NCBI RefSeq assembly: GCF_019733355.1
Contig: NZ_JAIHLQ010000001.1
Location: forward strand, 124,001-188,000
DNA length: 64,000 nt
Source of the DNA: Pseudomonas baetica
Lineage (GTDB): Bacteria; Pseudomonadota; Gammaproteobacteria; Pseudomonadales; Pseudomonadaceae
Direction of reading: 5' to 3'
Part shown: positions 34,838 through 48,281 of the stretch, one piece after another
How positions within the stretch are numbered: the first letter of the stretch is position 1
Layout: each line of letters begins with the position of its first letter
The notes under the pieces: model-generated
Seen by the model: only the letters and a program-made list of their open reading frames with translations
Database searches by the model: none
What the model was told of the DNA's origin: nothing
Made by a program: the position numbers and the translations under genes

Positions 34838-35910
34838 GCCTTGTTCGTGCGATCTGCGTAGTTCTGGTCGATCCACTGCTGGTAGCTGCCGCTTTTGACG
34901 TGAGCAACCCACTCAGTGTTGTTGAGGTACCACTCGACAGTCTTGCGAATACCGGTTTCGAAGGTTTCTTCCGGCGTCCAGCCAAGTTCACGCTGGATCT
35001 TGCTGGCGTCGATTGCATAACGCACGTCGTGACCAGGGCGATCCTGAACATAGGTAATCAGACTGGCATGCGGGCGATGTGCCGAGTCAGGGCGCAACTC
35101 ATCGAGCAACGCACAAAGGGTGTGCACGACTTCAATATTCTGCTTTTCATTATGTCCGCCAATGTTGTAAGTCTCTCCGACAACACCTTCGGTCACAACT
35201 TTGTACAGCGCGCGGGCGTGATCTTCGACATACAACCAATCACGAACCTGATTGCCTTTGCCATATACCGGCAGCGGCTTACCTTCCAATGCATTGAGAA
35301 TGATCAGCGGGATCAATTTCTCAGGGAAGTGGCAAGGGCCGTAGTTGTTCGAGCAGTTGGTGACCAACGTTGGCAGCCCATAAGTACGGGCCCAAGCGCG
35401 AACGAGGTGATCAGAGCTGGCCTTGCTCGCCGAATAAGGCGAACTTGGCTGATAAGGCGTGGTTTCGGTAAAGAGATCTTCCGGGCCTTCAAGATCGCCG
35501 TAAACTTCATCGGTCGAAATATGATGGAAGCGGAAATTGGCTTTACGCGCATCATCCATTGCAGCCCAATATTGACGGGCAGCTTCCAGCAACGTGTAAG
35601 TGCCGATGATGTTGGTCTGGATAAACTCGGATGGACCGGTAATCGAGCGATCGACGTGGGACTCTGCGGCCAAGTGCATGATGGCATCTGGTTGGTGCTC
35701 ACGCAGGACACGGTCGATCTGATCACGGTCACAGATATCGACGCGCTCGAACACGTAGCGCGAATCACCGCTCACCTCGGCCAATGACTCAAGGTTACCG
35801 GCATACGTCAGTTTGTCGACGTTGATGACTGCGTCGTTGGTATTGGAAATGATGTGACGAATGACTGCCGAGCCGATAAACCCGGCGCCACCGGTAACTA
35901 GAATTTTCAC
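34834..35910 (-). CDS. rmlB: dTDP-glucose 4,6-dehydratase RmlB
   Basis: A 358-residue extended SDR with [52 protein letters not shown] (Tyr-X3-Lys) and [18 protein letters not shown]. It forms dTDP-4-keto-6-deoxyglucose, the branch point to rhamnose and to 3-amino-3,6-dideoxy sugars. The start codon is GTG 35910. It is the first gene of the leftward O-antigen operon, whose promoter must lie in the gap 35911-35973; no clear hexamers or JUMPstart/ops element were seen there. Confidence 0.97.
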   Translation of the reverse strand: MKILVTGGAGFIGSAVIRHIISNTNDAVINVDKLTYAGNLESLAEVSGDSRYVFERVDICDRDQIDRVLREHQPDAIMHLAAESHVDRSITGPSEFIQTNIIGTYTLLEAARQYWAAMDDARKANFRFHHISTDEVYGDLEGPEDLFTETTPYQPSSPYSASKASSDHLVRAWARTYGLPTLVTNCSNNYGPCHFPEKLIPLIILNALEGKPLPVYGKGNQVRDWLYVEDHARALYKVVTEGVVGETYNIGGHNEKQNIEVVHTLCALLDELRPDSAHRPHASLITYVQDRPGHDVRYAIDASKIQRELGWTPEETFETGIRKTVEWYLNNTEWVAHVKSGSYQQWIDQNYADRTNKA

Positions 35911-35973
35911 GCGAAACCATACCCTTGAGCTGCGGACGGCGCCACCAACGAGCGCGGTCTAATCCATGAATGC

Positions 35974-35995
35974 AAAAGCCTCCATATACGAGGCT
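35974..35995 (-). terminator. Terminator after lapA
   Basis: Stem AGCCTC(CATATA)CGAGGCT at 35978-35995; leftward it is followed by TTTTG. It isolates the ihfB-lapA transcript from the O-antigen operon that starts at rmlB. Confidence 0.7.
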
Positions 35996-36135
35996 TCTGT
36001 CAGAGTCAGTCTGAATCGATGTGGGAATTTGCCACTATCGAACAAGGGCTGCATTTTACAGCTTAATGAATCTTTTACTAATGGATATAGACAGGTAGTG
36101 GCGCAATTTCGACAGACGCCCTGCACCTGTCGCAT

Positions 36136-36375
36136 TCAGACAAGACGCTTGCGCGCTGCTCTGGACGAACGTCCCAGAAACAGCCCAAGTATCGGGCCGA
36201 AAATCATACCGAGGAGCAAGGCAAGCATCACGACCAGCGATACTGGAAGTTCAGGACCTGCCCAACCCAAAAACAGCAAAGAAACAGACTGCTGGTTCTC
36301 AAGCACGAAAGCAAGGATAGCCAACACCAATAAAAGAATAAAAACGCCAAGAAGTATGCGTTTGAGATTACGCAT
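36136..36375 (-). CDS. lapA: LapA-domain (YciS-like) membrane protein
   Basis: A 79-residue inner-membrane protein with two helices (ILLGVFILLLVLAILAFVLE and LPVSLVVMLALLLGMIFGPI) joined by NQQSVSLLFLGW, the standard LapA/YciS layout, and a basic C-terminus (RSSRAARKRLV). In E. coli LapA works with LapB in controlling LpxC and lipopolysaccharide supply; no lapB follows here. It lies 30 bases after ihfB and is probably co-transcribed with it. Confidence 0.88.
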   Translation of the reverse strand: MRNLKRILLGVFILLLVLAILAFVLENQQSVSLLFLGWAGPELPVSLVVMLALLLGMIFGPILGLFLGRSSRAARKRLV

Positions 36376-36405
36376 GAACGTCTCCCTGATAGTCAGCAGC
36401 GAGGA

Positions 36406-36702
36406 TCAAACGCCCTCCTCCTCTTCCTCATTAACACGATCACGCAACTCTTTGCCCGGCTTGAAATGCGGGACAAATTTACCGTCGAGGCTAACGGACT
36501 GGCCAGTCTTTGGATTGCGACCAACGCGCGGTGCACGGTAGTGCAGAGAGAAGCTGCCAAACCCGCGGATCTCGATGCGATCACCGGTGGCCAGACATTG
36601 GGACATTTGTTCAAGCATGGTCTTGATGGCCAACTCCACATCCTTGGATGAGAGCAGCCCTTGATGGGTGACAATTCGTTCGATCAACTCCGACTTCGTC
36701 AT
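36406..36702 (-). CDS. ihfB: Integration host factor beta subunit
   Basis: A 98-residue HU/IHF protein: [20 protein letters not shown], then the arm region [29 protein letters not shown] and [15 protein letters not shown], with an acidic end EEEEEGV. IhfB pairs with IhfA to bend DNA at specific sites. It lies downstream of rpsA in the order usual for pseudomonads, here with a small lipoprotein gene in between. Confidence 0.97.
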   Translation of the reverse strand: MTKSELIERIVTHQGLLSSKDVELAIKTMLEQMSQCLATGDRIEIRGFGSFSLHYRAPRVGRNPKTGQSVSLDGKFVPHFKPGKELRDRVNEEEEEGV

Positions 36703-36855
36703 ATTTTTCCCTTCTTTTTCAAGCAGCTAGATCAGCGCTTGAAAGGTTTTAGCATGCCCGGAAGATTTTGAACAGCCCAGGGATTGACATATCTTCTTCA
36801 GCGCTGAAACGCCCGCTTTCAGGGCATAAACTCACTCGCCAGGATCACCCCACGC

Positions 36856-37134
36856 TCAACGGCATATCACCAGCATGGTCCGGGTCACGTACCCAGCAGG
36901 ATTGAAACCAAACGGAAACTCATCTTCATCTTTGGCATCATCAGATCGAGTGATCACCTTGTAACCCGCCCCCTTACACTCCTTCGCCGCTCGCTTTTGA
37001 CACCTCTCCCAGCCAGAGCCCAGCCCAGAGCAATCAACTTCAATGCCGCTGACACCACGCACCGCATGGGTCTTGGCATTTGTAGTACAGCCTGCAAAAA
37101 CCAGTACCGCTATGAGGACAATAAACTTGCTCAT
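36856..37134 (-). CDS. Small cysteine-rich lipoprotein of unknown function
   Basis: A 92-residue predicted lipoprotein. The signal peptide MSKFIVLIAVLVFAGC ends in a lipobox (FAGC), with the acylated Cys at 16. The mature part has four further cysteines: VDCSGLGSGWERC, AAKECKGAGYKVI and a terminal MLVICR. The CSGLGSGW...C...C...GY pattern occurs in many small proteobacterial lipoproteins without known role. ATG 37134 has AAGGAA upstream; the frame extends seven codons further without a ribosome site. It sits between rpsA and ihfB on the same strand. Confidence 0.75.
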   Translation of the reverse strand: MSKFIVLIAVLVFAGCTTNAKTHAVRGVSGIEVDCSGLGSGWERCQKRAAKECKGAGYKVITRSDDAKDEDEFPFGFNPAGYVTRTMLVICR

Positions 37135-37304
37135 CCATTTCCTTATGCCAGGCAACGCCCGACTACTACACGCTTAAGACCAAGCTTAGTCGCGAATAGG
37201 CGATTGATCCCATTAAAGAAACAGACAATCTGGCGATTGGATTGGTTTCACAGGCAGCACTGATTCGCGCAGAAGAAAACCAGGACTCATCAAATCACAG
37301 ACAC

Positions 37305-37333
37305 AAAAAAGGGCGACCGAAGTCGCCCTTTTT
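37305..37333 (-). terminator. Terminator after rpsA
   Basis: Perfect stem AAAAAGGGCGAC(CGAA)GTCGCCCTTTTT at 37306-37333, just after the rpsA stop at 37350. It has A and T tracts on both sides. Confidence 0.92.
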
Positions 37334-37349
37334 AATGATCAAGCAGAAC

Positions 37350-39035
37350 TTAGTTCTGTTTGGCCATTGCCTGGCGCAGCAGTGCCGCCATGGTGGTTTC
37401 GCCGGTAGCAGCTTCCGGAGTCTCTTTCAGGCTCTGGATTGCTTCTTTCTCTTCAGCGTCGTCTTTCGACTTGATCGAGAGCTGGATTACGCGGCTCTTG
37501 CGGTCAACGCTGATGATCTTGGCTTCAACTTCCTGGCCTTCTTTCAGCACGTTGCGCGCGTCTTCAACGCGGTCACGGCTGATTTCGGAGGCTTTCAGGG
37601 TCGCTTCGATGTCGTCAGCCAGAACGATGATGGCGCCTTTGGCGTCAACTTCTTTCACGGTGCCAGTAACGATTGCGCCTTTGTCGTTAACCGAGACGTA
37701 CTCGGAGAACGGATCGCTTTCCAGTTGCTTGATACCCAGGGAGATACGCTCGCGCTCTGGGTCAACGGACAGGATAACGGTGTCCAGCTCGTCGCCCTTC
37801 TTGAAACGACGTACGGCTTCTTCGCCCACTTCGTTCCAGGAGATGTCGGACAGGTGAACCAGACCGTCGATGCCGCCGTCCAGACCAATGAAGATACCGA
37901 AATCGGTGATCGACTTGATGGTGCCGGAGATTTTATCGCCCTTGTTGAACTGGCCAGAGAAATCTTCCCACGGGTTAGATTTGCACTGCTTGATGCCCAG
38001 GGAGATACGACGACGCTCTTCGTCGATGTCCAGAACCATAACTTCCACTTCGTCGCCGACTTGTACGACTTTCGAAGGATGGATGTTTTTGTTGGTCCAG
38101 TCCATTTCCGAAACGTGTACCAGACCTTCAACGCCTTCTTCCAGCTCAGCGAAGCAGCCGTAGTCGGTCAGGTTGGTTACACGAGCGGTAACGCGAGTGC
38201 TTTCTGGGTAACGGGCTTTGATAGCAACCCATGGATCTTCGCCCAGTTGCTTCAGGCCCAGGGAAACACGGTTGCGTTCGCGATCGTATTTCAGAACCTT
38301 AACGTCGATTTCGTCACCAACGTTGACGATCTCGGAAGGATGCTTGATGCGCTTCCAAGCCATGTCGGTGATGTGCAGCAGGCCGTCCACGCCACCCAGA
38401 TCGACGAATGCGCCGTAATCGGTGAGGTTTTTGACGATACCTTTGACTTGCTGGCCTTCCTGCAGGGATTCCAGCAGAGCTTCACGCTCGGCGGAGTTCT
38501 CGGCTTCCAGGACGCTGCGACGGGAAACGACAACGTTGTTGCGCTTCTGGTCCAGCTTGATGACCTTGAATTCCAGCTCTTTGCCTTCCAGGTGCGTGGT
38601 GTCGCGCACTGGACGGACGTCAACCAGGGAACCTGGCAGGAACGCACGGATGCCGTTAACGTCGACAGTGAAGCCGCCTTTAACCTTACCGTTGATAACG
38701 CCCTTGACCACTTCCTCAGCTGCGAAGGCTGCTTCCAGAACGATCCAGCATTCAGCGCGCTTGGCTTTTTCACGGGACAGCTTGGTTTCACCGAAACCGT
38801 CTTCAACCGAGTCCAGCGCAACGTGAACTTCGTCACCGACATTGATAGTCAGATCGCCAGCGTCGTTGTAGAACTGCTCAAGCGGGATGAGTGCTTCAGA
38901 CTTCAGGCCAGCGTGAACGGTTACCCAGCGAGCTTGGTAATCGATATCAACGATAACACCGGTGATGATGGAGCCTGCCTGAAGGTTCAGGGTTTTTAGG
39001 CTTTCTTCAAAGAGTTCCGCAAAGCTTTCGCTCAT
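37350..39035 (-). CDS. rpsA: 30S ribosomal protein S1
   Basis: A 561-residue ribosomal protein that brings mRNA to the 30S subunit. Six S1 repeats are visible, with recurring [40 protein letters not shown] and [20 protein letters not shown] segments. The start [13 protein letters not shown] (ATG 39035) is the conserved one; the frame extends 15 codons upstream without support. It follows cmk by 119 bases. The C-terminus ends [13 protein letters not shown]. Confidence 0.98.
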   Translation of the reverse strand: MSESFAELFEESLKTLNLQAGSIITGVIVDIDYQARWVTVHAGLKSEALIPLEQFYNDAGDLTINVGDEVHVALDSVEDGFGETKLSREKAKRAECWIVLEAAFAAEEVVKGVINGKVKGGFTVDVNGIRAFLPGSLVDVRPVRDTTHLEGKELEFKVIKLDQKRNNVVVSRRSVLEAENSAEREALLESLQEGQQVKGIVKNLTDYGAFVDLGGVDGLLHITDMAWKRIKHPSEIVNVGDEIDVKVLKYDRERNRVSLGLKQLGEDPWVAIKARYPESTRVTARVTNLTDYGCFAELEEGVEGLVHVSEMDWTNKNIHPSKVVQVGDEVEVMVLDIDEERRRISLGIKQCKSNPWEDFSGQFNKGDKISGTIKSITDFGIFIGLDGGIDGLVHLSDISWNEVGEEAVRRFKKGDELDTVILSVDPERERISLGIKQLESDPFSEYVSVNDKGAIVTGTVKEVDAKGAIIVLADDIEATLKASEISRDRVEDARNVLKEGQEVEAKIISVDRKSRVIQLSIKSKDDAEEKEAIQSLKETPEAATGETTMAALLRQAMAKQN

Positions 39036-39154
39036 TTTAATTCCTGTAAATGAGGGCGAAGGATACGCCCATCTCCACACCCCAGACGGTGTGGGTTAGT
39101 TTCATATAGAAGAAGCGCCGCAGGACTATGACTGGTCCCCTGCAACCTTCTTGG

Positions 39155-39844
39155 TCACCCGGCGATATCGCGAATGGCGATCTCGCTCATGATGCGTTCA
39201 AGCACCTGATCGATGGACAACTCCGTGGAATCCAGCTGTATCGCGTCAGCCGCCGGTTTAAGCGGGGCTACCGCTCGCTGGGTGTCACGCTCGTCGCGTG
39301 CACGGATCTCATCTAGCAGACTCGACAGACTAACACCCTCGACTTTGCCCTTCAACTGCAAATATCGGCGGCGCGCCCGCTCCTCGGCACTGGCGGTCAG
39401 GAAAATCTTAAGCGGCGCATTCGGAAAAACCACCGTACCCATGTCGCGACCATCGGCCACCAGCCCCGGCGCCTCCTGAAAAGCACGCTGGCGCTGCAAC
39501 AGCGCCTCGCGCACGGCCGGCAACGCAGCCACCTGAGAAGCGCCGGAACCGACACTTTCAGTACGGATGACATCGCTGACTTCGTCACCTTCCAGAATGA
39601 TGCGCTGCAACTGACCGTCGGTCGCCGCGATGAACTGCACATCCAGATGAGCGGCGAGTTTCTTCAGCAGCTCCTCATTGGTCAGGTCGACACCATGGTT
39701 GTGGGCGGCAAAAGCCAGCAAACGGTAAAGCGCACCGGAATCCAGCAGATTCCAGCCCAGACGCTTGGCCAGAATCCCGGCGACGGTGCCCTTGCCCGAG
39801 CCACTTGGCCCATCAATGGTGATGACCGGTGCAATGTTCTTCAC
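39155..39844 (-). CDS. cmk: Cytidylate kinase
   Basis: A 229-residue NMP kinase that phosphorylates CMP and dCMP with ATP. The P-loop [20 protein letters not shown] is near the N-terminus, then [31 protein letters not shown] and a lid region [12 protein letters not shown]. The start is GTG 39844, overlapping the tyrA-aroA stop by four bases (GTGA), which gives the family length. Gene order aroA-cmk-rpsA is conserved in gammaproteobacteria. Confidence 0.97.
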   Translation of the reverse strand: MKNIAPVITIDGPSGSGKGTVAGILAKRLGWNLLDSGALYRLLAFAAHNHGVDLTNEELLKKLAAHLDVQFIAATDGQLQRIILEGDEVSDVIRTESVGSGASQVAALPAVREALLQRQRAFQEAPGLVADGRDMGTVVFPNAPLKIFLTASAEERARRRYLQLKGKVEGVSLSSLLDEIRARDERDTQRAVAPLKPAADAIQLDSTELSIDQVLERIMSEIAIRDIAG

Positions 39845-42084
39845 GACTGAGCCTCTTGTGCCACACGAATACCGACCTGCCCGCACAGCGCGAGGAAGTT
39901 CGGGAACGACGTCGCGACGTTGGCGCAATCATGGATGCGGATCGGTGCAGTGGCGCGCAGCGAGGCCACGCTGAAAGCCATGGCAATACGGTGATCGCCG
40001 TGACCATGCACTTCGCCGCCGCCGATCTGGCCGCCGTCGATGATGATGCCGTCCGGGGTCGGTTCGCACTTGACGCCCAGCGCCAGCAAACCGTCCGCCA
40101 TGACCTGGATGCGATCCGATTCCTTGACCCGCAGCTCTTCTGCGCCGGTCAGCACAGTGCGCCCTTCGGCACAGGCGGCTGCCACGAACAGCACCGGGAA
40201 TTCGTCGATGGCCAGTGGAACCAGCTCTTCAGGAATCTCGATACCTTTGAGCTTAGCTGCACGCACGCGCAGATCAGCGACTGGCTCGCCGCCGACTTCA
40301 CGCTGGTTTTCCAGAGTGATGTCCGCCCCCATCAGGCGCAGGATGTCGATGACGCCGGTACGGGTCGGATTGATGCCGACATGCTCAAGCACCAACTCCG
40401 AACCTTCGGCGATCGATGCCGCCACCAGGAAGAACGCCGACGACGAGATGTCGCCTGGCACTTCGATATGGGTCGCCGTCAGCTTGCCACCGGACTCGAC
40501 CGACGCCGTAGCGCCATTGACGCTTACCGGGTAACCAAAACCGCGCAGCATGCGCTCGGTGTGGTCACGCGTCGGCGCCGGCTCGGTGACGGTGGTCTTG
40601 CCTTCAGCGTACAGGCCGGCAAGCAGCAGGCAGGACTTCACCTGGGCACTGGCCATCGGCATGGTGTAAGTCAGGCCTTTGAGCTTGTGCCCGCCACGAA
40701 TGGTCATCGGCGGACGACCTTCAGCCGCGGTTTCAATCACCGCGCCCATTTCACGCAGCGGATTGGCCACGCGATTCATCGGACGCTTGGACAGCGAAGC
40801 ATCGCCCGTCAGGGTGCTGTCGAAGTTCTGCGCGGCCAGCAGGCCGGACAGCAGACGCATCGACGTGCCGGAGTTACCCAGATAGATCGGGCCCGGCGCA
40901 GGCTTCAGGCCGTGCAGGCCGACACCGTGAATGGTCACGCGGCCGTGGTGCGGCCCCTCAATGACCACGCCCATATCGCGAAATGCCTGCAAGGTCGCCA
41001 GGGCGTCTTCGCCCTCGAGGAAGCCTTCGACTTCGGTGACGCCTTCGGCCAGCGAACCGAGCATGATCGAACGGTGGGAAATCGATTTGTCACCCGGTAC
41101 GCGAATCCGACCGGACAGGCGGCCACCAGGTTGAGCCAGGAAGATCAGATCGTTGGAATTCATAGCGTCCACATAGGCCCTGCGGGCCAGGATTTTACTG
41201 AAATGCTCGCGGGCAACCCGGGCGCGAGTGAAAACGCCCAACAATTGGTGCCCATCCCCTGCATCGACCGCGTCGCGCAAGGCGTCGAGGTCGCTGCGAA
41301 ATGTATCGAGTGTGCGCAGGACAGCCTCGCGATTGGCGAGGAAGATGTCGTGCCACATGACCGGGTCGCTTCCGGCGATTCTTGTGAAATCGCGGAAACC
41401 GCCAGCAGCGTAACGGAAGATCTCAAGATTTTCATTGCGTTTGGCCAACGAATCGACCAAACCGAAGGCCAGCAAGTGCGGCAAATGACTGGTCGCAGCC
41501 AGCACTTCGTCGTGGCGCTCGACCTGCATGTGCTCGACGTCGGCACCCAATTCACGCCATAGACGATCAACAACAGCCAGCGCGGCCGGATCGGTTTGCT
41601 CAAGCGGCGTCAGAATCACTTTGTGACGGCGGAACAGTCCAGCGTTGGAAGCCTCCACCCCGCTCTGCTCGGAGCCGGCAATCGGGTGCCCCGGCACGAA
41701 ACGCGCCGGCATGCCGCCGAATGCTTCGGTCGCCGCACGCACCACGTTGCCCTTGGCGCTACCGACATCCGTCAGGATCGCCTGCTCCAGATCCATGCCC
41801 GCCAGACGGGCCAGCACTTTCTCCATGGCCAGAATCGGCACTGCCAATTGAATCACGTCAGCGCCACGGCATGCCGCTACCAAGTCATCTTCGCAGCGAT
41901 CAACCACACCCAACTCGACCGCGAGCTTGCGCGATTGCGGGTCGAGATCGACCCCGACCACCTCGCGGCAGATACCGCTTTCACGCAAGCCTTTGGCAAA
42001 TGAACCACCGATCAACCCCAGACCGACCACCACCAGGCGACCGATCATAGGTGCAGCAGATTGCAACGCAGTGACATCACCCAC
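39841..42084 (-). CDS. Bifunctional prephenate dehydrogenase / EPSP synthase
   Basis: A 747-residue fusion known from Pseudomonas. Residues 14-300 are TyrA-type: [42 protein letters not shown] and [10 protein letters not shown]. Residues 310-747 are Aro[46 protein letters not shown], and the second signature RVKESDRI. It serves tyrosine synthesis and step six of the shikimate pathway. The longest start is GTG 42084, overlapping hisC by eight bases; ATG 42048 (MIGRLVVV) is an equally possible start. Confidence 0.95.
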   Translation of the reverse strand: MGDVTALQSAAPMIGRLVVVGLGLIGGSFAKGLRESGICREVVGVDLDPQSRKLAVELGVVDRCEDDLVAACRGADVIQLAVPILAMEKVLARLAGMDLEQAILTDVGSAKGNVVRAATEAFGGMPARFVPGHPIAGSEQSGVEASNAGLFRRHKVILTPLEQTDPAALAVVDRLWRELGADVEHMQVERHDEVLAATSHLPHLLAFGLVDSLAKRNENLEIFRYAAGGFRDFTRIAGSDPVMWHDIFLANREAVLRTLDTFRSDLDALRDAVDAGDGHQLLGVFTRARVAREHFSKILARRAYVDAMNSNDLIFLAQPGGRLSGRIRVPGDKSISHRSIMLGSLAEGVTEVEGFLEGEDALATLQAFRDMGVVIEGPHHGRVTIHGVGLHGLKPAPGPIYLGNSGTSMRLLSGLLAAQNFDSTLTGDASLSKRPMNRVANPLREMGAVIETAAEGRPPMTIRGGHKLKGLTYTMPMASAQVKSCLLLAGLYAEGKTTVTEPAPTRDHTERMLRGFGYPVSVNGATASVESGGKLTATHIEVPGDISSSAFFLVAASIAEGSELVLEHVGINPTRTGVIDILRLMGADITLENQREVGGEPVADLRVRAAKLKGIEIPEELVPLAIDEFPVLFVAAACAEGRTVLTGAEELRVKESDRIQVMADGLLALGVKCEPTPDGIIIDGGQIGGGEVHGHGDHRIAMAFSVASLRATAPIRIHDCANVATSFPNFLALCGQVGIRVAQEAQS

Positions 42085-43189
42085 GAGCCAGAACCTTGCG
42101 CAGCGCTTCGAGGAAGCGGCTGTTTTCCGCCGGCAGACCGATGGTCACCCGCAGGTGATTCGGCATACCGTAGTTAGCCACCGGACGCACGATCACGCCC
42201 TCAGCCAGCAAGCCTTGAAACACCGGGACCGCCACTTGGCCGAGGTCGACGCAAATGAAGTTGCCTTTGGATTCGATCCAGCTCAAACCCAACTCACGGA
42301 AACCTGCTTGCAGTTGTTGCATGCCGGCCTCATTGAGCTGACGGCTTTGCGCCAGATACTCTTCGTCCTTCAGCGCTGCACAGGCCGCAGCCAAGGCCAG
42401 GCTGTTGACGTTGAAGGGCTGGCGCACGCGGTTCAGCACGTCCGCCACCACCGCCGTGGACAGACCATAACCCACGCGCAATGCCGCCAGACCGTATGCC
42501 TTGGAGAAGGTGCGCGAAACCAGCAGATTCGGATACGCCGCCAGGAAATCCAGACCATCGGGCAAGTCGCTGCCCTCGGCGTACTCGATATAGGCCTCGT
42601 CCAGCACCACCAGCACATGCTCCGGAACGTCCTGCAGGAACTCGTCCAGCGCCTCTGCGCCGAACCAGGTACCGGTCGGGTTGTTCGGGTTGGCGATAAA
42701 CACCACGCGGGTATTGGCATCAATGGCCGCGAGCATGGCCGGCAGGTCATGCCCCCAATCCTTGGCGGGGACTACTTTGGCCTGAGCGCCAACAGCTTGA
42801 GTCGCAATCGGGTACACCGCAAAAGCATGCTCGCTGAACACTGCGTTCAGGCCCGGCGCCAGATAGGCGCGCGCGACCAACTCGAGAATATCGTTGGAGC
42901 CGTTACCGAGAGTGACCTGGTTCAGCTCGACACGGCACTGCTCGGCCAGCAGGGATTTCAACGCAAAGCCGTTGCCATCCGGATAACGGGTCAGCTCGGC
43001 CAGCTCCTCGCGGATCGCCGCCAAGGCTTTCGGACTTGCACCCAGAGGGTTTTCGTTGCTGGCCAGTTTGACGATTTTCGCCGGATCCAGACCCAGCTCG
43101 CGCGCCAGTTCGTCCACAGGCTTGCCCGGAACGTACGGCGAAAGTTGTTGCACGCCCGGCTGTGCCAGAGCGAGGAAATTGCCACTCAT
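42077..43189 (-). CDS. hisC: Histidinol-phosphate/aromatic aminotransferase
   Basis: A 370-residue class I/II aminotransferase with LSPYVPGKPVDELARELG, KLASNENPLG, NPNNPTG, VVLDEAYIEYA and RTFSKAYGLAALRVGY carrying the PLP lysine. HisC-family members in this aro context transaminate both imidazole-acetol phosphate and aromatic keto acids. It lies between pheA (12 bases) and tyrA-aroA (overlap), so an aromatic amino-acid role is likely. Confidence 0.95.
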   Translation of the reverse strand: MSGNFLALAQPGVQQLSPYVPGKPVDELARELGLDPAKIVKLASNENPLGASPKALAAIREELAELTRYPDGNGFALKSLLAEQCRVELNQVTLGNGSNDILELVARAYLAPGLNAVFSEHAFAVYPIATQAVGAQAKVVPAKDWGHDLPAMLAAIDANTRVVFIANPNNPTGTWFGAEALDEFLQDVPEHVLVVLDEAYIEYAEGSDLPDGLDFLAAYPNLLVSRTFSKAYGLAALRVGYGLSTAVVADVLNRVRQPFNVNSLALAAACAALKDEEYLAQSRQLNEAGMQQLQAGFRELGLSWIESKGNFICVDLGQVAVPVFQGLLAEGVIVRPVANYGMPNHLRVTIGLPAENSRFLEALRKVLARG

Positions 43190-43201
43190 TTGCTACCGCC
43201 C

Positions 43202-44296
43202 TTAGAGAACTGCTTTCGGGTAGGAACCCAGCACCTTGAGTGCTACCGCTTCCTGACTGATCTTTTCCAGTACACCTTTGACCAACGGATCACGGTGGTG
43301 GCCGACGAAGTCGATGAAGAACACGTAGGTCCACTTGCCGCTACGCGACGGTCGGGTCTCGATGCGAGTCAGGTCGATGCCGTTGTCATGGAATGGCACC
43401 AGTAGCTCATGAAGCGCGCCAGGCTTGTTGCTCATGGACACAATGATCGACGTCTTGTCGTCGCCGGTCGGCGGCACTTCCTGGTTACCGATCATCAGGA
43501 AGCGCGTGGAGTTGTCCGGGCGATCCTCGATTTTCTCGGCCAGACGAGTCAGACCATAGAGCCCAGCCGCCATATCACCGGCAATCGCCGCCGAGTTCCA
43601 TTCACCTTTAACCCGTTTGGCCGCTTCGGCGTTGCTGGACACCGCCACGCGCTCGACATTCGGATAATGCGCGTCCAGCCACTTGCGGCACTGCGCCAGC
43701 GACTGCGCGTGGGAATAGATGCGGCTGATGCTGTCGGTCTTGGTGTTTTCACCCACCAACAGATGATGGTGAATCCGCAGCTCGACTTCGCCACAGATGA
43801 CCATGTCGTGCTCGAGGAAGCTGTCCAGCGTGTGGTTGACCGCGCCTTCGGTGGAGTTTTCCACCGGCACCACGCCGAAATTCACCGCACCGGCCGCCAC
43901 TTCACGGAATACTTCGTCGATCGCTGCCATCGGCTTGCTGATCACCGCGTGACCGAAGTGCTTCATGGCCGCCGCTTGGGTGAAGGTACCTTCAGGGCCG
44001 AGGTACGCCACTTTCAGCGGCTGCTCCAGCGCCAGGCACGAAGACATGATCTCGCGGAACAACCGCGCCATCTCTTCGTTGCCCAGCGGCCCCTGATTGC
44101 GTTCCATCACCCGCTTGAGCACCTGAGCTTCGCGCTCAGGACGATAGAACACCGGCACTTCGCCTTCGGCCAGCGAGGCCATCTTTACTCGCGCGACTTC
44201 CTGGGCGCAACGCGCACGCTCACTGATCAGCTCGAGGACTTTGGTGTCCAGAGCGTCAATGCGAACGCGCAGCGCCTTGAGTTCTTGCTCGGACAT
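43202..44296 (-). CDS. pheA: Chorismate mutase / prephenate dehydratase (P-protein)
   Basis: A 364-residue bifunctional enzyme of phenylalanine synthesis. Residues 1-90 form an AroQ-type mutase (LRVRIDALDTKVLELISERA, then VFYRPEREAQVLKRV). The dehydratase follows with YLGPEGTFTQAAAMKHFG, VVPVENSTEGAVNHTLDSF and DNSTRFLMIG, and an ACT domain with ETRPSRSGKWTYVFFID that normally senses phenylalanine. The ATG overlaps the serC stop by one base (TGATG). Confidence 0.97.
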   Translation of the reverse strand: MSEQELKALRVRIDALDTKVLELISERARCAQEVARVKMASLAEGEVPVFYRPEREAQVLKRVMERNQGPLGNEEMARLFREIMSSCLALEQPLKVAYLGPEGTFTQAAAMKHFGHAVISKPMAAIDEVFREVAAGAVNFGVVPVENSTEGAVNHTLDSFLEHDMVICGEVELRIHHHLLVGENTKTDSISRIYSHAQSLAQCRKWLDAHYPNVERVAVSSNAEAAKRVKGEWNSAAIAGDMAAGLYGLTRLAEKIEDRPDNSTRFLMIGNQEVPPTGDDKTSIIVSMSNKPGALHELLVPFHDNGIDLTRIETRPSRSGKWTYVFFIDFVGHHRDPLVKGVLEKISQEAVALKVLGSYPKAVL

Positions 44297-45381
44297 CAGC
44301 CGTGTTCCTTCTCGAATTCAGCCATGTAGGCCACCAGCGCATTGACTGCGGTGATGTCGACGGCGTTGTAGATGGAGGCGCGCATACCGCCCACAGAGCG
44401 GTGACCCTTGAGGTTGAGCAAGCCGCGCTCATCAGCACCGACCAGGAACGGCTTATCCAGACGATCATCAGCGAGACGGAATGGCACGTTCATCCACGAG
44501 CGATCCGACTTGTTGATCGGGTTGCTGTAGAGGCCGCTGGCGTCGATGAAGTCGTACAGTGTGCGCTGCTTGACATCGTTCAGCCTGGCGATGGCTTCAA
44601 CGCCGCCCTGCTCTTTCAGCCACTGGAATACCAGACCAGACAAGTACCAGGCCAGAGTCGGCGGGGTGTTGTACATCGAGCCGTTATCGGCCGCGACTTT
44701 GTAGTTGAGCATGGTCGGGCACAGCGAGCGCGCCTTGCCCAGCAAGTCTTCGCGGATGATGTTGACCACGATGCCGCTCGGGCCGATATTCTTCTGCGCA
44801 CCGGCGTAGATCATGCCGAAACGCGAGATATCGACCGGACGCGAAAGGATGTCCGAGGACATATCGGCCACCAGCGGCACGTCGCCGGTTTCCGGGATCC
44901 ACTGGAATTCCAGACCGCCAATGGTTTCGTTCGGCGCGTAGTGAACGTAAGCGGCGTCCTTGGACAGATTCCACTCGTTCTGGCCCGGAATGGCGAAATA
45001 ATCGTAAGGCTTGGCGGTAGCGGCGACGTTGACGTGACCGTAGCGCGAGGCTTCTTCGATGGCTTTCTGCGACCAGATACCGGTATCGATATAGTCGGCC
45101 GAGCCATTTTCCGGCAGCAGGTTCAGGGGAATCTGCGCAAACTGCTGGCTCGCGCCACCTTGCAAAAACAGCACTTTGTAGTTCGAAGGGATATTCAGCA
45201 GGTCACGCAGATCCTGCTCGGCCTGGGTGGCAATGGACACGAACTCATCGCTGCGATGACTCATTTCCATAACCGACAGCCCCTTGCCGTGCCAGTCAAG
45301 GAGTTCACCTTGAGCGCGTTGCAGGACAGCTTCGGGAAGCGCCGCAGGGCCGGCGCAGAAGTTATAGGCTCGCTTGCTCAC
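44296..45381 (-). CDS. serC: Phosphoserine aminotransferase
   Basis: A 361-residue class V aminotransferase making phosphoserine, also used for 4-phosphohydroxythreonine in vitamin B6 synthesis. It shows YNFCAGPAALPEAVLQRAQG, EMSHRSDEF, LFLQGGASQQFAQIPLNLL, YAGAQKNIGPSGI with the PLP lysine, and GHRSVGGMRASIYNA. The start is GTG 45381, giving the family length; upstream codons to 45411 are not conserved. It heads the serC-pheA-hisC-tyrA/aroA-cmk-rpsA series, isolated from gyrA by a terminator. Confidence 0.97.
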   Translation of the reverse strand: MSKRAYNFCAGPAALPEAVLQRAQGELLDWHGKGLSVMEMSHRSDEFVSIATQAEQDLRDLLNIPSNYKVLFLQGGASQQFAQIPLNLLPENGSADYIDTGIWSQKAIEEASRYGHVNVAATAKPYDYFAIPGQNEWNLSKDAAYVHYAPNETIGGLEFQWIPETGDVPLVADMSSDILSRPVDISRFGMIYAGAQKNIGPSGIVVNIIREDLLGKARSLCPTMLNYKVAADNGSMYNTPPTLAWYLSGLVFQWLKEQGGVEAIARLNDVKQRTLYDFIDASGLYSNPINKSDRSWMNVPFRLADDRLDKPFLVGADERGLLNLKGHRSVGGMRASIYNAVDITAVNALVAYMAEFEKEHG

Positions 45382-45454
45382 ATCCAATCTCGCTCTGACT
45401 TGGTGATACACAATAATTCGGTCATTCAGAAACTTTCATACCAGACAAATAACA

Positions 45455-45480
45455 AGGGGGCGAATTCTCATCCGCCCCCT
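45455..45480 (-). terminator. Terminator after gyrA
   Basis: Stem AGGGGGCG(AATTCTCATC)CGCCCCCT at 45455-45480, 11 bases beyond the gyrA stop; leftward it is followed by a T-rich TTGTTATTTG. Confidence 0.75.
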
Positions 45481-45491
45481 CGCTTGTCCGC

Positions 45492-48281
<2,790 letters not shown>

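Noticed and set aside
14067..35910. Wzx/Wzy-type O-antigen assembly
   Set aside because: No polytopic Wzx or Wzy protein and no wzz is present; wzm and wzt are. The YfhO-type protein resembles GT-C transferases rather than Wzy, although this rests on motif memory.
43190..43201. CTACCGCC, the complement of an ops (RfaH) element, in the hisC-pheA gap
   Set aside because: An isolated eight-base match outside the O-antigen leader; none was found ahead of rmlB.
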